Source: an uncultured Eubacteriales bacterium (GTDB lineage Bacteria; Bacillota; Clostridia; Oscillospirales; Acutalibacteraceae). From it: DNA of 7,692 nt. Of the stretch, positions 6,145 through 7,692 are shown one piece after another. Under the pieces are notes generated by a model. It did no database searches, had not been told where the DNA came from, and saw only the letters and a list, made by a program, of their open reading frames with translations. How positions within the stretch are numbered: position 1 is the first letter of the stretch; each line of letters opens with the position of its first letter. Location of the stretch: NCBI GenBank assembly GCA_900321195.1, contig ONVG01000066.1, forward strand, positions 1 through 7,692, given 5' to 3'. A program made the position numbers and the translations under genes.

Positions 6145-7287
6145 ATGGCATTCGATAAACAGAAAGCACTTGAAACGGCAATGAGCCAGATAGAAAAACA
6201 GTTCGGAAAGGGAGCAGTAATGCGTCTCGGACAGAATGCAGCAATGCAGGTAGACGCTATCCCGACAGGTTCACTTTCACTTGATCTTGCGCTCGGAATA
6301 GGCGGACTTCCGAGAGGAAGAATAACCGAGATATATGGTCCTGAGTCATCAGGAAAGACTACTCTTGCACTTCATTGTATAGCAGAGGGTCAGAAAAACG
6401 GCGGCATAGCAGCGTTTATTGACGTTGAACATGCGCTTGACCCCGGTTATGCAAAAGCGCTTGGTGTTGATATTGATGCGCTCCTTGTATCACAGCCCGA
6501 TACAGGTGAGGATGCGCTTGAAATAACAGAGGCGCTTGTTCGCTCTGGCGCTATAGACGTAATAGTTATCGACTCTGTAGCGGCGCTTGCTCCAAAGGCG
6601 GAGATAGAGGGCGATATGGGAGCGTCACATGTCGGACTTCAGGCGCGCCTTATGTCTCAGGCTTTGAGAAAGCTTGCAGGCTCTATATCAAAGCTCAACT
6701 GTGTGGCTATTTTCATAAACCAGCTTCGTGAGAAGGTCGGAATACTTTTCGGCAATCCCGAAACTACGCCCGGCGGCAGAGCTTTGAAATTCTATTCATC
6801 CGTAAGACTTGATATAAGAAAGGTCGAGGCTATAAAAGTCGGCGGTGAGATAGTAGGTTCAAGGACAAAGGCTAAGGTAGTAAAGAATAAAATAGCTCCG
6901 CCTTTCCGTGAGGCTGAATTCGATATAATGTACGGTCAGGGAATTTCAAGAGTTGGCGAGCTTCTTGACCTTGCCGTAAGTATAGACATAATCAAAAAGA
7001 GCGGCGCATGGTTCTCCTATGACGGAAACAGGATAGCTCAGGGACGCGACAACGCAAAGCAGTATTTGCTTGACAATCCCGATGTAGCCAAGAAGGTAGA
7101 GGACGAGCTTATGGCAAATAAGGATAAGCTCACCTTTGTAAAGAGCAAGGCAAAGACTGTAAAGAGCGGAAAGACAGCCGACAAGCCTGAAACTGAGCCT
7201 GTCGAGCAGAATGCGCCGGTACAGGAGCAGCAGCCGGAGGTCGAGCCAAGAACTTCGGGAGCCGACATTGACATAATGGTGGAGTGA
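6145..7287 (+). CDS. recA: Recombinase RecA
   Basis: RecA forms an ATP-dependent filament on single-stranded DNA, carries out strand exchange in homologous recombination, and stimulates LexA self-cleavage in the SOS response. The 380-residue protein has Walker A GPESSGKTT (65-73), the Walker B-type strand VIVIDSVAAL, the IEGDMGASHVGLQARLMSQ block that includes DNA-binding loop L1, FINQLREKVG, and loop L2 with GNPETTPGGRALKFYSSVR. The core is highly conserved. The C-terminal tail (about 333-380) is a Lys-rich stretch followed by a Glu/Gln/Pro-rich stretch, which makes the protein somewhat longer than the 353-residue E. coli RecA. The ATG at 6145 is preceded by AAAGGA (6129-6134) and gives the normal N-terminus. 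An in-frame tandem stop, TGA-TAA, ends the gene, and recX starts four bases after the TGA. Confidence 0.99.
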   Translation: MAFDKQKALETAMSQIEKQFGKGAVMRLGQNAAMQVDAIPTGSLSLDLALGIGGLPRGRITEIYGPESSGKTTLALHCIAEGQKNGGIAAFIDVEHALDPGYAKALGVDIDALLVSQPDTGEDALEITEALVRSGAIDVIVIDSVAALAPKAEIEGDMGASHVGLQARLMSQALRKLAGSISKLNCVAIFINQLREKVGILFGNPETTPGGRALKFYSSVRLDIRKVEAIKVGGEIVGSRTKAKVVKNKIAPPFREAEFDIMYGQGISRVGELLDLAVSIDIIKKSGAWFSYDGNRIAQGRDNAKQYLLDNPDVAKKVEDELMANKDKLTFVKSKAKTVKSGKTADKPETEPVEQNAPVQEQQPEVEPRTSGADIDIMVE

Positions 7288-7294
7288 TAAGATG
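7278..7294 (+). promoter_or_regulatory. recX ribosome binding site inside the recA end
   Basis: GGTGGAG within the last recA codons (7279-7284) lies seven bases from ATG 7292. This supports that start for recX over the later in-frame ATG at 7328, and suggests coupled translation with recA. Confidence 0.75.
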
Positions 7295-7692
7295 CTGATA
7301 ACAGCAGCAGAGGAGCATAAAAAGGGTATGACGGCGCTGTATATAGACGGTGAATATGCCGTAAGCGTAGATACCCTTACGCTTGCCGCAAGCGGCTTCA
7401 GGACAGGCTCGGAAATAGATGATGAGGAACTTTTCGAGCTTCTTGAAAAGTCGAAGATAAGCCGCGCAAAAGAAAAAGCGCTTTATCTGATAGAGTACCG
7501 CAGCCGTACACGCAGGGAGATAGAGGAAAAATTAACGCCGCTTTTCGGCGAAAAGGCCTCTGCGCTTGCGATAGAACGGCTGGAGGAGCTTGGTCTGATA
7601 GATGATGAAAAATTTGCAAGAGAGTATGCCGAGCAGCTCATTTTCCGGAAAAAATTTTCACGGGAAAGAGCTGCCTTTGAGCTGTTTAAAAA
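7292..7692 (+). CDS. recX: Regulatory protein RecX, 3'-truncated by window edge
   Basis: RecX binds RecA filaments and limits or modulates recombinase activity; it is commonly encoded directly after recA. The frame is open from ATG 7292 to the end of the window (133 codons plus two bases), with no stop reached. The N-terminal part (TALYIDGEYAVSVDTLTLA) looks like the strand-rich segment found in Clostridia RecX proteins. The three-helix repeats then begin: KALYLIEYRSRTRREIEEKL (about 62-81) matches the family's YL..R.RS..E(L/I) pattern, and LIDDEKFAREYAEQL (102-116) matches its L(I/L)DD..FA..Y pattern. A typical RecX is about 150-210 residues, so some of the C-terminus is missing. Position after recA and these motifs together make the assignment firm despite truncation. 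Confidence 0.93.
   Translation, partial: MLITAAEEHKKGMTALYIDGEYAVSVDTLTLAASGFRTGSEIDDEELFELLEKSKISRAKEKALYLIEYRSRTRREIEEKLTPLFGEKASALAIERLEELGLIDDEKFAREYAEQLIFRKKFSRERAAFELFK

Noticed and set aside
1..7692. Mobile element, defence island or CRISPR content
   Set aside because: No transposase, integrase, terminal repeat, spaced direct repeats or tRNA attachment site was seen; codon use is uniform across all genes.

Overview
The window reads as a compact, all-plus-strand stretch of chromosome from a Gram-positive Clostridia, most likely a Ruminococcus-type member of the Oscillospiraceae/Ruminococcaceae. This is inferred from the moderate GC content, the very strong preference for ATA (Ile) and AGA/AGG (Arg) codons, the Shine-Dalgarno-type starts, the recA-recX pair and the DUF1385-prmC pair. 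No tRNA, rRNA, CRISPR array, insertion sequence or other sign of a mobile region was seen.

Layout. (1) Bases 1-482: the 3' part of trmB (tRNA m7G46 methyltransferase), cut by the window edge. (2) 460-1995: a 511-residue lipoprotein of unknown function with Asp-rich FG-GAP/VCBS-like loops, starting inside the end of trmB. (3) 2018-2722: an OmpR/PhoB-family response regulator. (4) 2759-4204: its probable partner, a membrane histidine kinase with a TTG start. (5) 4226-5209: a DUF1385 (YqhQ-like) multi-pass membrane protein. (6) 5206-6042: prmC, the methyltransferase for release-factor glutamine, sharing ATGA with the gene before it. (7) 6043-6144: the only sizeable intergenic gap, holding a good sigma-A-type promoter, an inverted repeat inside the promoter spacer and a 10-bp palindrome. 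(8) 6145-7287: recA. (9) 7292 to the end: recX, cut by the window edge.

How they fit together. The first six genes are packed with overlaps or gaps under 40 bases and no visible terminator, so they could be one transcript combining RNA/translation modification (trmB, prmC) with an envelope signalling module (lipoprotein, regulator, kinase). recA and recX form a second unit with its own promoter: RecA is the recombinase and RecX its modulator.

Most of the content is ordinary housekeeping. The least explained part is the lipoprotein-regulator-kinase cluster, which may be a three-part envelope-sensing system. A second speculative point is a GGQ tripeptide in the DUF1385 protein, encoded next to the enzyme that methylates GGQ glutamines. 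Function in both cases is inference, not proof.
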